Assembly: GCA_016712885.1 (NCBI GenBank)
Contig: JADJQF010000001.1
Location: 1 to 17,145 of the forward strand
DNA: 17,145 nt
Direction: 5' to 3'
From: Candidatus Flexicrinis proximus
Lineage (GTDB): Bacteria; Chloroflexota; Anaerolineae; Aggregatilineales; Phototrophicaceae
Part shown: piece after piece, positions 8,291 to 15,894 of the stretch
Layout: the number at the start of each line of letters is the position of its first letter
Numbering within the stretch: position 1 is the stretch's first letter
Program-made: the position numbers and the translations under genes
Notes under the pieces: model-generated
Seen by the model: the letters and a program-made list of their open reading frames with translations, nothing else
What the model was told of the DNA's origin: nothing
Database searches by the model: none

Positions 8291-8688
8291 ATGCTGGACA
8301 TTAAACGGAACGGCTCACAACCCTCTGGCACAGGACCTGCGGAGTGGTTTACAGGACGTGTCCGGGTTGATCCCCTCTTCAATGCACCCGAGCCAGCGCG
8401 CGTAAGCAGTGCCAGCGTCACCTTTGAGCCGGGCGCGCGGACGGCCTGGCACAGCCACCCGCTCGGACAGACCCTGATCGTAACTGCGGGCTGCGGGCGG
8501 GTACAAAGCCGGGACGGGGCCATCGCGGAAATCCATCCGGGAGATGTCATCTGGATTCCGCCGGGTGAGCAGCACTGGCACGGGGCCGCGCCAACCACCG
8601 CCATGACCCACATCTCCATCATAGAAAACTCGATGGCAAATCGGCTGACTGGATGGAACAGGTCAGCGACGAACAATATCAACGGTGA
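8291..8688 (+). CDS. Cupin-domain protein, (R)-mandelonitrile lyase-like, frameshift near C-terminus
   Basis: This is a small single-domain cupin. The conserved beta-barrel motifs are FEPGARTAWHSHPLGQTLIVTAGCG (metal-binding His residues in HSH) and IHPGDVIWIPPGEQHWHGAAP (a further His). Close relatives are annotated as quercetin-dioxygenase-like or mandelonitrile-lyase-like cupins and are often found beside aldo/keto reductases. The ATG at 8291 follows GGAGGAG and is preferred over ATG 8261 and TTG 8243. The frame breaks at an A run (8625-8628). Adding one A gives the normal family ending KLDGKSADWMEQVSDEQYQR and a stop at 8688, for about 133 residues. Without that correction the frame runs on to 8803 with an unrelated tail that overlaps the next gene. 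The actual substrate is unknown. Confidence 0.85.
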
Positions 8689-8733
8689 CCGCAACGACGA
8701 GAAACTCGACCAGTTAAGGCAGGAGTTGGGAAC

Positions 8734-9702
8734 ATGCAAAAACGTAAACTCGGTAACAGCGGTCTGGAAGTCTCGGCGCTGGGTCTCGGCTGCATGCGGA
8801 TGACCTTTGGCGACGCGCCTATTGGTGACCGGCAGGACATGATCGCCTTTCTCCACGCCGCCGTTGAGCGAGGCATCACCTTTTTCGATACGGCGGAGGT
8901 CTACGGACCGTTTACCAACGAAGATCTGCTCGGCGAAGCGCTGGAGCCGTTTCGTGGACAGGTCGTGATCGCCACCAAGTTCGGCCCAGGCACGATCCTG
9001 AAAAAGGGGCCGCATCCGTCTGTTGGGCTGGACAGCCGTCCAGAGCAGATCAGGCGGGTTGCTGAAGCATCCCTCAAGCGCCTGAGGGTTGATGCCATTG
9101 ACCTTTTCTATCAGCACCGTGTCGACCCCAATGTCCCCATCGAGGACGTGGCTGGTGCGGTCAGGGACCTGATTCAGGCCGGCAAAGTCAAGCATTTCGG
9201 CTTATCTGAAGCAGACGCGACAACCATCCGCCGCGCACATGCAGTGCAACCGGTCACTGCCCTGCAAAGCGAGTATTCGATCTGGTGGACACCCATTGAA
9301 GCCGAAATTTTACCGGCCTGCGAAGAACTCGGCATCGGCCTTGTGCCTTACAGTCCGCTGGGTCGTGGCTATTTGACCGGCAAAGTCGACGAGAACACCA
9401 CGTTTGCCGAAAACGACATCCGCAGCCGCAACCCCCGTTTCACGCAGGAAGCGATCAAAGCGAATCGGGCGGTGGTTGAACTGCTTGAGAAGATTGCCGC
9501 ACAGAAGGGCGGCACGCCGGCGCAGATCGCACTCGCGTGGCTGCTGGCGCAAAAACCCTGGATTGTGCCCATTCCCGGCAGCCGCAGGATTGAGCGTCTG
9601 GATGAGAACAATGGCGCGGTGAATGTCGAATTGACAGCCAGCGATCTCGCTGAAATTCAGCATGTGATGGCAAACATCACCGTGGTCGGTAATCGCTATT
9701 AG
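8734..9702 (+). CDS. Aldo/keto reductase (AKR11/AKR13-like)
   Basis: This intact 322-residue NADPH-dependent (beta/alpha)8-barrel oxidoreductase would reduce aldehydes or ketones in the cytoplasm. The catalytic tetrad is complete: D52 and Y57 in FFDTAEVYG, K82 in IATKFG and H128 in FYQHRVD. The cofactor site near the C-terminus (VPIPGSRRIERLDENNGAV) is also present. AGGAG (8721-8725) lies eight bases before the ATG. The gene begins 45 bases after the corrected cupin stop, so the two are probably co-transcribed. No frameshift was found. Confidence 0.93.
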   Translation: MQKRKLGNSGLEVSALGLGCMRMTFGDAPIGDRQDMIAFLHAAVERGITFFDTAEVYGPFTNEDLLGEALEPFRGQVVIATKFGPGTILKKGPHPSVGLDSRPEQIRRVAEASLKRLRVDAIDLFYQHRVDPNVPIEDVAGAVRDLIQAGKVKHFGLSEADATTIRRAHAVQPVTALQSEYSIWWTPIEAEILPACEELGIGLVPYSPLGRGYLTGKVDENTTFAENDIRSRNPRFTQEAIKANRAVVELLEKIAAQKGGTPAQIALAWLLAQKPWIVPIPGSRRIERLDENNGAVNVELTASDLAEIQHVMANITVVGNRY

Positions 9703-9783
9703 GACCATCACCGCAGCGGACCTGAAGGCTCGCAGCGGATGATTGACCGTTAGGGTTCTTGAAACCTGAACAGAGAATGAGCA

Positions 9784-10694
9784 ATGTCGTCTATTCCGAA
9801 CGTCGTGCTGAATAATGGGCTGGAAATGCCCCTGCTGGGGCTTTGGCGTCTTTCAGATTGAAGACGCCGAGTCTGGTGAACGGAGCGTCCTCGACGCGAT
9901 CGAGGTTGGCTATCGCCTGATTGCACGGCGGCTTCTTATGGCAATGAAGCCGCTGTCGGCAGCGCCATCAAGCGCAGTGGTGTGGCAAGAGCCGACCTGT
10001 TCATCACCACCAAGCTCTGGATTCAGGACACCGGGTATGAGCGCACCAAACAGGCATTCGAAAGATCGATGCAGCGGCTGCAGCTGGAATATCTGGATTT
10101 GTATCTGATCCATCAGCCCTTTGGCGATATCTACGGTGCCTGGCGCGCGATGCAAGAGCTGTACCGTGATGGCCGCGTACGGGCGATCGGGATCAGCAAC
10201 TTCACCCGGATCGGGTGATGGACCTGATTGTCCACAACGAGGTTGTTCCCGCCGTGAATCAGATTGAGACGCATCCCTTTAATCAGCAGATCGAAACCCA
10301 CAAGTTCCTCGCGGAATACAAGGTTCAAATCGAGTCGTGGGGGCCGTTTGCGGAAGGCAGGAACAACATCTTCGAAAACCCGCTGCTGCGATCCATCGCC
10401 GGCAAACATGGGAAAACCGTGGCGCAGGTCATTCTGCGCTGGCTGACCCAGCGTGGCGTCGTCGCGATTCCCAAGTCGGTTCGTCGCGAGAAAATGGAAG
10501 AAAACCTCAACGTGTTCGACATTGAACTCAGCCCTGAGGATATGGCGGCGATCGCAACCCTCGACACCAGGACGAGCAGTTTCTTCGACCACCGCGACCC
10601 AGCGATGGTGAGGCGGCTAGGGGAGGCGAAACGTATACGTAAAAGAGTGTGCCCGGTTCATGTCGCAGTGGAGCGGGATTGTGTTCACACTTAA
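9784..10694 (+). CDS. Aldo/keto reductase, 2,5-diketogluconate reductase-like (AKR5), frameshifted
   Basis: This second aldo/keto reductase comes from a different subfamily. It starts MSSIPNVVLNNGLEMPLLG. It continues after small frame changes as FGVFQIEDAES, then SYGNEAAVGSAI, FITTKLWIQD, LDLYLIHQPFGD, VRAIGISNF, and finally MEENLNVFDIELSPEDM. The tetrad Tyr (SYGNE), Lys (TTKLW) and His (LIHQP) are visible. The Asp returns if one A is restored after base 9923 (ATTGACACG). Frame changes lie near 9837 (extra G in a run), 9923 (lost A) and 10203 (lost C). The last 15-20 residues before the stop at 10694 do not look like the family, so the true end may lie slightly earlier. It follows the first reductase by 81 bases. 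DkgA-type enzymes reduce small dicarbonyls such as methylglyoxal; the substrate here is not shown. Confidence 0.82.
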
Positions 10695-10863
10695 TCATGG
10701 AGCTGCCAAGTGCGAAAACGCATTGCCACTCTATTGAGTCGCCCGGAACAGAATCGAAACGTTGGTCAGAGGGCGGAAACCACGCAAAGGATTGGGTTTC
10801 CGCCGATATTCTCGCCTCTGGATTCTGTCGATACAGCCATACAACTGAACATAGGAGTCAGCA

Positions 10864-11242
10864 ATGCCGAGTGCAAACCTGGAACAGGAAGTCATCCATC
10901 TCTCTGCGGAGAATGGCGCTGGATGTCAGAGTGCAATGTAAATTCCTTGATGCGCTCTTCCATGAGAAGTCGATGTTTGTCCATATGGGCGGATCGTGGG
11001 GAAAGAACAAGAACTCAAGATCAACTGAAAGCCGAGGCATTCATTACAAACAAGCGGACATCCATGAAGTATCGGTGAATATCATGGGCACAACCGCTAT
11101 CCTGTTGAACCGAATTACACTGTTAGCCGTTGTGGGCGGCAATGAGGTCATCAACCCGTTTATGGTGACAGAAGTCTATGTGCAGCAAGAGGGCAGTTGG
11201 AAGTTGGGTTCGCTCTCATTCACCAAGCTTCTCGCTCCTTAA
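10864..11242 (+). CDS. DUF4440 / NTF2-like (SnoaL-fold) protein, frameshifted
   Basis: The ATG at 10864 follows TAGGAG by seven bases. The protein begins MPSANLEQEVIHLSAE and continues after a lost A near 10913 as WRWMSECNVN. After another frame change near 10945 it reads LDALFHEKSMFVHMGGSWGK, then IHYKQADIHEVSVNIMGTTAILLNRITLLAVVGG, and ends INPFMVTEVYVQQEGSWKLGSLSFTKLLAP. This is the usual layout of DUF4440 proteins of about 125 residues, with the cone-shaped NTF2-like fold that binds small molecules. A segment around 11005-11025 may carry two compensating indels. Its place behind two aldo/keto reductases suggests an accessory role in the same process, though a 169-base gap precedes it. No specific reaction can be assigned. 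Confidence 0.72.
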
Positions 11243-11433
11243 CGGCATCTAAAGTGGGTTATCGAAAGAAATTCACGAAGATTACGCCGGGCACAGCGCA
11301 CTGCGCCACAAAGAACTTTCGGTAGACTACGTAAGCCGTAAGTCGAAGTTCGACCAACAGTGACCACGCTTTGGCTGCAGCGGGCGTGTTCCTGGTTGCA
11401 CGTGCCTAAGAGAAGAAACGCGGTGTTTGGTAG

Positions 11434-11453
11434 GGACGCCATACATGGCGTCC
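11434..11453. repeat. Palindrome GGACGCCAT-AC-ATGGCGTCC
   Basis: Nine-base arms are perfectly complementary around a two-base centre. It is REP-like in form and lies in gene-free DNA. It could instead be a protein-binding site. No second copy was seen in the window. Confidence 0.6.
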
Positions 11454-11610
11454 GCTGGATGACAAACAGCCGCTGGCTTAGCTTCCCCCTTCTTACGACC
11501 TCCAGCGTTTCGCTCAGGAAAGATCGAATTCGGGCAGGCAGGTTGCTACAGGGAAGTGATGACCAGATGCCATGTCCGCTCAGTGTCCGCCGCTCAGGCG
11601 CCCTCGTCCC

Positions 11611-11639
11611 TCGCGGAGGGGTGGAGGCAGCGCCTCCAC
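11611..11639. repeat. Intergenic hairpin repeat, copy 2 (short)
   Basis: TCGCGGAGGGGTGGAGGC, a three-base loop, and GCCTCCAC reproduce the last module of copy 1 with identical 8-base arms (11621-11628 and 11632-11639). Upstream modules are missing or eroded. Confidence 0.7.
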
Positions 11640-11768
11640 ATGCCAAATGCATAACAGCCTTTTCCGCGCCGGCAGACCCGTTGCCCGGTCACCTCGCTTG
11701 TCTCCGTTTTGTGCACATCGCATTGGCATAGCCCCGTCATGCCCCTCGCGATCCTTGAAACCCGCCTG

Positions 11769-11788
11769 TTTGTGACATTTATCACAAA
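11769..11788. promoter_or_regulatory. CRP/FNR-type operator upstream of pckA
   Basis: TTTGTGACATTTATCACAAA is a perfect 7-base inverted repeat with a 6-base spacer. It matches the CRP consensus TGTGA-N6-TCACA at every fixed position. It is centred about 55 bases upstream of a TATAAT box, and so about 65 bases before the likely transcription start, within the range of activators bound upstream of the polymerase. A cAMP- or other CRP/FNR-family regulator could control pckA here. Confidence 0.7.
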
Positions 11789-11809
11789 TGAAACCTTACC
11801 AACATTACT

Positions 11810-11837
11810 CTGATTTCTCATCAGGGACGCCTATAAT
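11810..11837 (+). promoter_or_regulatory. pckA promoter
   Basis: A perfect -10 box TATAAT lies at 11832-11837. The best -35 candidate, CTGATT (11810-11815, 16-base spacer), matches the consensus at only three positions, which fits dependence on the CRP-like site just upstream. Transcription would start near 11844. Confidence 0.55.
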
Positions 11838-11843
11838 GAGGTT

Positions 11844-12074
11844 ATCGTCCACTTGAGCGAACAGAGGCACTTTCTCGGACGATCAGGAGTACGGAATCGC
11901 CGGCCGTGACTCGCGGCCTGAACCATCGCGGTTTCCACCCGACAGCAGTGTATCGGCATCGACAACAACAGTTGCGCATAAGTTTAGGGCAAAACGCCAC
12001 ACGCTTTCGCCGCACGCAGCGACGCCGGTTCAATCTGTCACGCAGGACAGACTTCTGATATAGGAGGATACACA
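11844..12074 (+). other. Long 5' leader of pckA
   Basis: About 230 bases separate the predicted transcription start from the pckA start codon, with no open gene. The leader opens with an inverted repeat ATCGTCC (11844-11850) / GGACGAT (11877-11883) and also has a GC-rich pairing region around 11900-11925. It does not match a riboswitch I recognise. It ends in AGGAGG (12062-12067), seven bases before the ATG. Confidence 0.4.
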
Positions 12075-13674
12075 ATGCAGGTGCTAGGAACGGCTCAGAG
12101 TTCATACGGGCTGGAAAACCACGGGATCCGTAACGTCAACATGGTCTATTGGAACCTCTCCCACGTCGCAGCTGTACGAGGAAGCCATCCGCCGCCGCGA
12201 AGGCCGCTTAGCTCATCTCGGGCCGCTGGTCGTCCGTACCGGACCAATATACCGGCCGTTCGCCGAATGACAAATTCATCGTCACAGCGAACCGTCGAGC
12301 GAAGACAAAGTCTGGTGGGGCAAGGTCAACCAGCCGATGTCTCTCGAAAATACGAAACCTCCGCCTGCGTATGCTCGCCTACCTGCAGGGCAAGGACATC
12401 TTCGTACAGGATTGCTTCGCCGGCGCTGACCCCGAATACCGTCTGCCGATCCGCGTCATCACCGAGACCGCCTGGCACAGCCTGTTCTCGCGCAATATGT
12501 TCATCCAGGCCGGGCCGGAAGAACTCGCCAGCCACGTCCCGCAGTTCACCGTCATTAACGTGCCGGGCTTCCATGCCATCCCTGAACTCGACGGAACCGC
12601 TCCGAAGTCTTCGTCGTCATCAACTATGCCACCGGCGTCGTGTTGGTCGGCGGCACCCAGTATGCCGGCGAAATCAAGAAGGCCATCTTCACCGTCATGA
12701 ATTACCTGCTGCCCCAGCGCAACGTCATGTCGATGCACTGCTCGGCCAATATCGGCCCTGACGGCGATCGGCGGTCTTCTTCGGCTTGTCCGGCACCGGC
12801 AAGACCACCCTGTCCGCCGACCCCGAGCGCACCCTGATCGGTGACGACGAACATGGCTGGAGCGACCGCGGCATCTTCAATTTCGAAGGCGGTTGCTATG
12901 CCAAGGTCATCAACTCTCGGCCCAGGCCGAACCCGAGATCTACGAGACCACCCGCCGCTTCGGCACCATTCTCGAAAACGTGGCCTACGACAGCGTGACC
13001 GGCCGCCTTGACCTCGACGACGACTCGCTGACCGAGAACACTCGCGCCGCTTATCCCATCAGCCACATCCCGAACGCGACCCGCGACGGTCTCGGCGGCC
13101 ATCCGATGAATGTCATCATGCTCACCGCTGATGCCTTCGGCGTCCTGCCTCCAATCGCCCGGCTCTCCCCGGAACAGGCCATGTACCACTTCCTCTCCGG
13201 CTACACCGCCAAGGTGGCCGGCACCGAGAAGGGCGTCACCGAACCGCAGGCCACCTTCAGCACCTGCTTCGGCGCGCCGTTTATGGCCCTTTCGCCTATC
13301 GTCTACGCCAATCTGCTCGGTGAGAAGATTGCGCGCCTCAAGGTCAATGTCTGGCTCGTGAACACCGGTTGGAGCGGCGGCCCCTACGGCGTCGGCCACC
13401 GCATGAAGATCGCCCACACTCGCGCCATGGTCAACGCCGCCCTCGTGGGCGAGCTTGATGGCGTGGAGACCGTCGTCGATCCCGTCTTCGGTGTTGAAGT
13501 TCCGGTCGCTGTGCCGGGTGTCCCGACGGAAGTCCTCAACCCGCGCAATACCTGGTCGGATAAGGCCGCCTACGATGCCCAGGCCCGCAAGCCGGCGCCA
13601 TGTTCATCGAGAACTTCAAGGCCTTCAGCGCGCAGGTCAAGCCCGAGGTAACCGCAGCCGGTCCGCGGCTGTAA
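12075..13674 (+). CDS. pckA: Phosphoenolpyruvate carboxykinase (ATP), frameshifted
   Basis: This enzyme converts oxaloacetate and ATP to phosphoenolpyruvate, CO2 and ADP, the first committed step of gluconeogenesis. Reconstructed across frames it is about 530 residues, the normal size of the ATP-dependent family. Recognised motifs in order: LYEEAIRR, GPLVVRTG, GRSPNDKFIV, the VWWGKVNQPMS region, YLQGKDIFVQDCFAGADPEYR, RVITETAWHSLF, the PEPCK-specific MHCSANIG, the P-loop GLSGTGKTTLS, the metal-binding DDEHGW, FNFEGGCYAK, and NTGWSGGPYGVG near 13360-13398. At least eight single-base frame changes are visible (near 12161, 12243, 12290, 12345, 12355, 12596, 12768, 12912, 13600), mostly one base lost or gained in a short run. 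Every motif is intact between them, so the gene is most likely whole in the organism. ATG 12075 is set by AGGAGG seven bases before it. A CRP-like site and a TATAAT box lie upstream. Confidence 0.93.
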
Positions 13675-13695
13675 AGCGGGTTAAGCACTGTCTTT

Positions 13696-13818
13696 GGGGC
13701 TTCTGCCCCGTACTCCCGCACCTCCCATTACGATCTGGACGGGTTTGTACGTCCAGATCGTAAAGTGAGGGAGCCTGGAGGGTAACCCTCTTGCGGAGGC
13801 GTGGTGGCGGCGACCCAC
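13696..13818. repeat. Modular multi-hairpin intergenic repeat, copy 3
   Basis: The copy starts 22 bases after the pckA stop. Hairpin GGGGC-TTCT-GCCCC (13696-13709) is followed by a perfect 14-base stem (13728-13741 with 13750-13763, 8-base loop). GAGGG-TAA-CCCTC (13778-13790) comes next, then TTGCGGAGGCGTGGTGGC, whose closing arm is degenerate. The order and the GGGAG/GAGGG/GCGGAGG blocks match copy 1, but the long stem has a different sequence. It may serve as the transcription terminator of pckA, although no T run follows. Confidence 0.72.
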
Positions 13819-13895
13819 AGACAGCATGCGTCGCAGCCTTTTGGCCGGTCTGCCTCGATCGAGCGTCTCCGCTCAGTAACTGGTGACTTACCGAG

Positions 13896-13948
13896 CCTGT
13901 ATGAACCTCCACGTATCCGAAACGGATTCAGTCGAATGTTCATACAGG
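13896..13948. promoter_or_regulatory. Nested inverted repeat upstream of the transporter gene
   Basis: Perfect 11-base arms CCTGTATGAAC (13896-13906) and GTTCATACAGG (13938-13948) enclose a smaller perfect hairpin ATCCG-AAA-CGGAT (13915-13927). It ends 27 bases before the transporter start codon. It could be an operator, an attenuator-like RNA structure or a mobile repeat; the sequence does not decide between these. Confidence 0.55.
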
Positions 13949-13975
13949 TTCTCTTATCCCCTCTGGATGTAAACG

Positions 13976-15614
13976 ATGATCGAATTTCTCGTCGAAAACC
14001 CGCTCTTCATGCTGTTCTGATCGCCGCCATCGGCTATCCCCTGGGGCATATCAAGGTCAAAGGCAGCAGTCTGGGCGGGCCGCCATTCTGTTTATGGGCC
14101 TTGCCGTCGGCGCGCTTGATCCTAACCTGAAGCTGCCGGAAGTCCTCAGTCAGCTGGGGCTGGTCATCTTCGTTTATACCATCCGCCTCAGCAGCGGCCC
14201 AGGCTTCTTCGCCTCGCTCCGCCGCAAAGGTCTGCGCGATAACCCGTTTATCGTCCTCATGCTCCTGCTCGGCGTCGTGCTGACCATGCTGGTGACCACG
14301 CTCCTAAGCCCTGCCGACCGTCGGGGCAGGGATGTTCTCCGGCAGCTTTACCAATACCCCGGCGCTCGCCAGCGTACTCGACTACATCAAGAGCACGCCA
14401 ACCCAGGGAAACCTCGAGCAGTTGCTCACCGAACCTGTCGTCGGTTACTCCGTTACTTACCCGATGGGCGTCATCGGCGTCATCCTCGCCATCGTCCTCC
14501 CAGCGCCTTCTGAAAATCAATTACGCTCAGGAAGCCAAAACCCTCCCGCAGTCCGAAGTCGGCCGGGAGCTCCAGAACCGCACCGTGCGGATTACCCGCC
14601 CGAAGCGACTCAGAAAACCATCGGTCAGTTCATTAAAGAGATGCGCTGGGATGTCGTCTTCGGCCGCCTGCAGCATCAGCATCACCAGTCGCTCCTGTCC
14701 AGCGCTCAGAGCCGCTTTGAAGTGGGCGATCTCGTCAGCATCATCGGCACAGCCGAAGAGCTTGACCGTGTCGTGGCCACCTCGGCGAACCCTCTGACGA
14801 GAAACTAGAGCTTGACCGCAGCGAACTCGACTACCGGCGGATATTCGTCTCGGATGCCAAGGTGACCGGACACAGTCTCCGCGACCTCAACCTGCCACAG
14901 CATTTTCGGCGCCCTCGTTACCCGTCTGCGCCGTGGCGATGTCGACTTTCTGCCCCATGGCGACACCATCCTCCAGTTGGGCGACCGCGTGCGGTGGTTG
15001 CGCCGCGCGATCACATGGACGCCATCAGCAAATTCTTCGGCGACTCGTGCCGCGCCCTCAGCGAAATTGACTTCATGACCTTCAGCTTCGGGCTGGCGCT
15101 CGGCATGCTGCTCGGGCAGATGCCCATCCCGCTCCCCGGTGGCGTGATCTTCAAGTTCGGTCTGGCTGGCGGCCCGGCGTCGCTCGTTGCCATGTTCCTC
15201 GGCCGGATCGGCCGTACCGGCCCGCTGGTCTGGACTCTTCCCCTACAGCGCCAACCCTCACCTTTGCGACAGGTCGGTTTGATCCTATTCCTTGCGGCCG
15301 TTGGCACCCGCTCCGGCTATGCCTTTGTCGACACGCTGACGCAGGGTAACGGTCTGACCATCTTCCTTTGCTGGCGCCTTCGTCACCTTCACCGTCGCCA
15401 TGAGCACGCTCTGGATCGGCTACAAGCTCCTGAAGATCCCGCTCAGCATCCTGTCGGTATGCTGGCCGGCCTGGGGACTCAGCCGGCCGTCCTCGGCTTC
15501 GCCACCGAACAGACCGAGAACGATCTGCCCAATCTCGGCTATACCGCCGTCTATCCGACCGCCACAATCGCCAAGATCATCCTGGCCCAGTTGCTGCTCG
15601 TCGCGCTCCAGTAA
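13976..15614 (+). CDS. AspT/YidE-type transporter with central RCK_C domains, frameshifted
   Basis: This is an inner-membrane protein of the aspartate-alanine exchanger family: two membrane halves joined by cytoplasmic TrkA_C/RCK_C domains. It starts MIEFLVENPLFMLF at 13976. After corrections it continues IAAIGYPLGHIKVKG, GLAVGALDPNLKLPEVLSQLG and the first-half family motif GSFTNTPALASVLDYI (about 14338-14385). RCK_C-like segments follow: VRITRP and FEVGDLVSIIGTAEELDRVV (about 14720-14779), and IFVSDAKVTGHSLRDLNL then LGDRV (14845-15000). The second half has FMTFSFGLALGMLLGQ, VGLILFLAAVGTRSGYAF and the paired motif MLAGLGTQPAVLGFAT. Reconstructed length is about 545 residues, normal for the family. 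There are six or more frame changes, for example at 14017, 14080, 14310, 14505, 14590, 14795 and 15385. The ribosome site before ATG is weak. The substrate is probably a small carboxylate or amino acid; this is inferred from the family. Confidence 0.85.
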
Positions 15615-15662
15615 CGTCCTCGCCGGCTCTTAGTGCGCCTATGTCACGGAGAGTCGGTTTTG

Positions 15663-15702
15663 TTCGAACAAATGTTCAAACAAATGTTCGAACATTTGTT
15701 CG
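15663..15702. promoter_or_regulatory. Three overlapping LexA-like boxes in a 12-bp tandem repeat
   Basis: The unit TTCGAACAAATG is repeated about 3.3 times with small changes (15663, 15675, 15687, 15699). It creates GAAC-N4-GTTC at 15666-15677, AAAC-N4-GTTC at 15678-15689 and GAAC-N4-GTTC at 15690-15701. The third, CGAACATTTGTTCG, agrees with the CGAAC-N4-GTTCG box bound by Gram-positive-type LexA. The region is intergenic, between the transporter stop and the SH3-protein start. No LexA gene is in the window, so the regulator is inferred. Confidence 0.5.
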
Positions 15703-15894
15703 CCGCGGCCCGCTTTTTCTGTGTTACGCTGTTCGGTATCAGAACGCCGCGCCGGAGCAGTTTCCCGCGCTGGACTACATATTTCGAAACCAGCTTGACG
15801 GCCACCGCTTCGCGTTCGCCGGACTGCCCGTCCGCCGCTCCTTTTTCGCTACACTCTCCCTAACTCTGCGGTATTCAGGGGATTGAGCGCCGCC

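Larger units (their letters stand above)
11243..11768. other. Gene-poor spacer
   Basis: No protein with recognisable motifs was found on either strand, and no tRNA or rRNA. The region holds a 20-bp near-perfect palindrome (11434-11453) and one short copy of the intergenic hairpin repeat (11611-11639). The open frames present are short and lack family features or ribosome binding sites. Confidence 0.6.

Noticed and set aside
8266..9195. A 309-codon minus-strand frame across the cupin and the first aldo/keto reductase
   Set aside because: Both plus-strand genes have complete family motifs and ribosome binding sites; the minus frame has no recognisable domain.
10631..10640. ACGTATACGT palindrome near the end of the second reductase
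   Set aside because: Ten symmetric bases can occur by chance, and no second copy or promoter context supports a function.
11243..11768. Small protein genes or a tRNA in the spacer
   Set aside because: Short frames lack ribosome binding sites and family features, and no cloverleaf or T-loop signature was found.
13850..13975. c-di-AMP (ydaO) or another known riboswitch before the RCK_C transporter
   Set aside because: The region is too short and shows only a nested hairpin; none of the conserved blocks I would expect is visible.
15663..15702. CRISPR array or minisatellite
   Set aside because: Units are 12 bp with no spacers and only about three copies; the palindromic boxes fit protein binding better.
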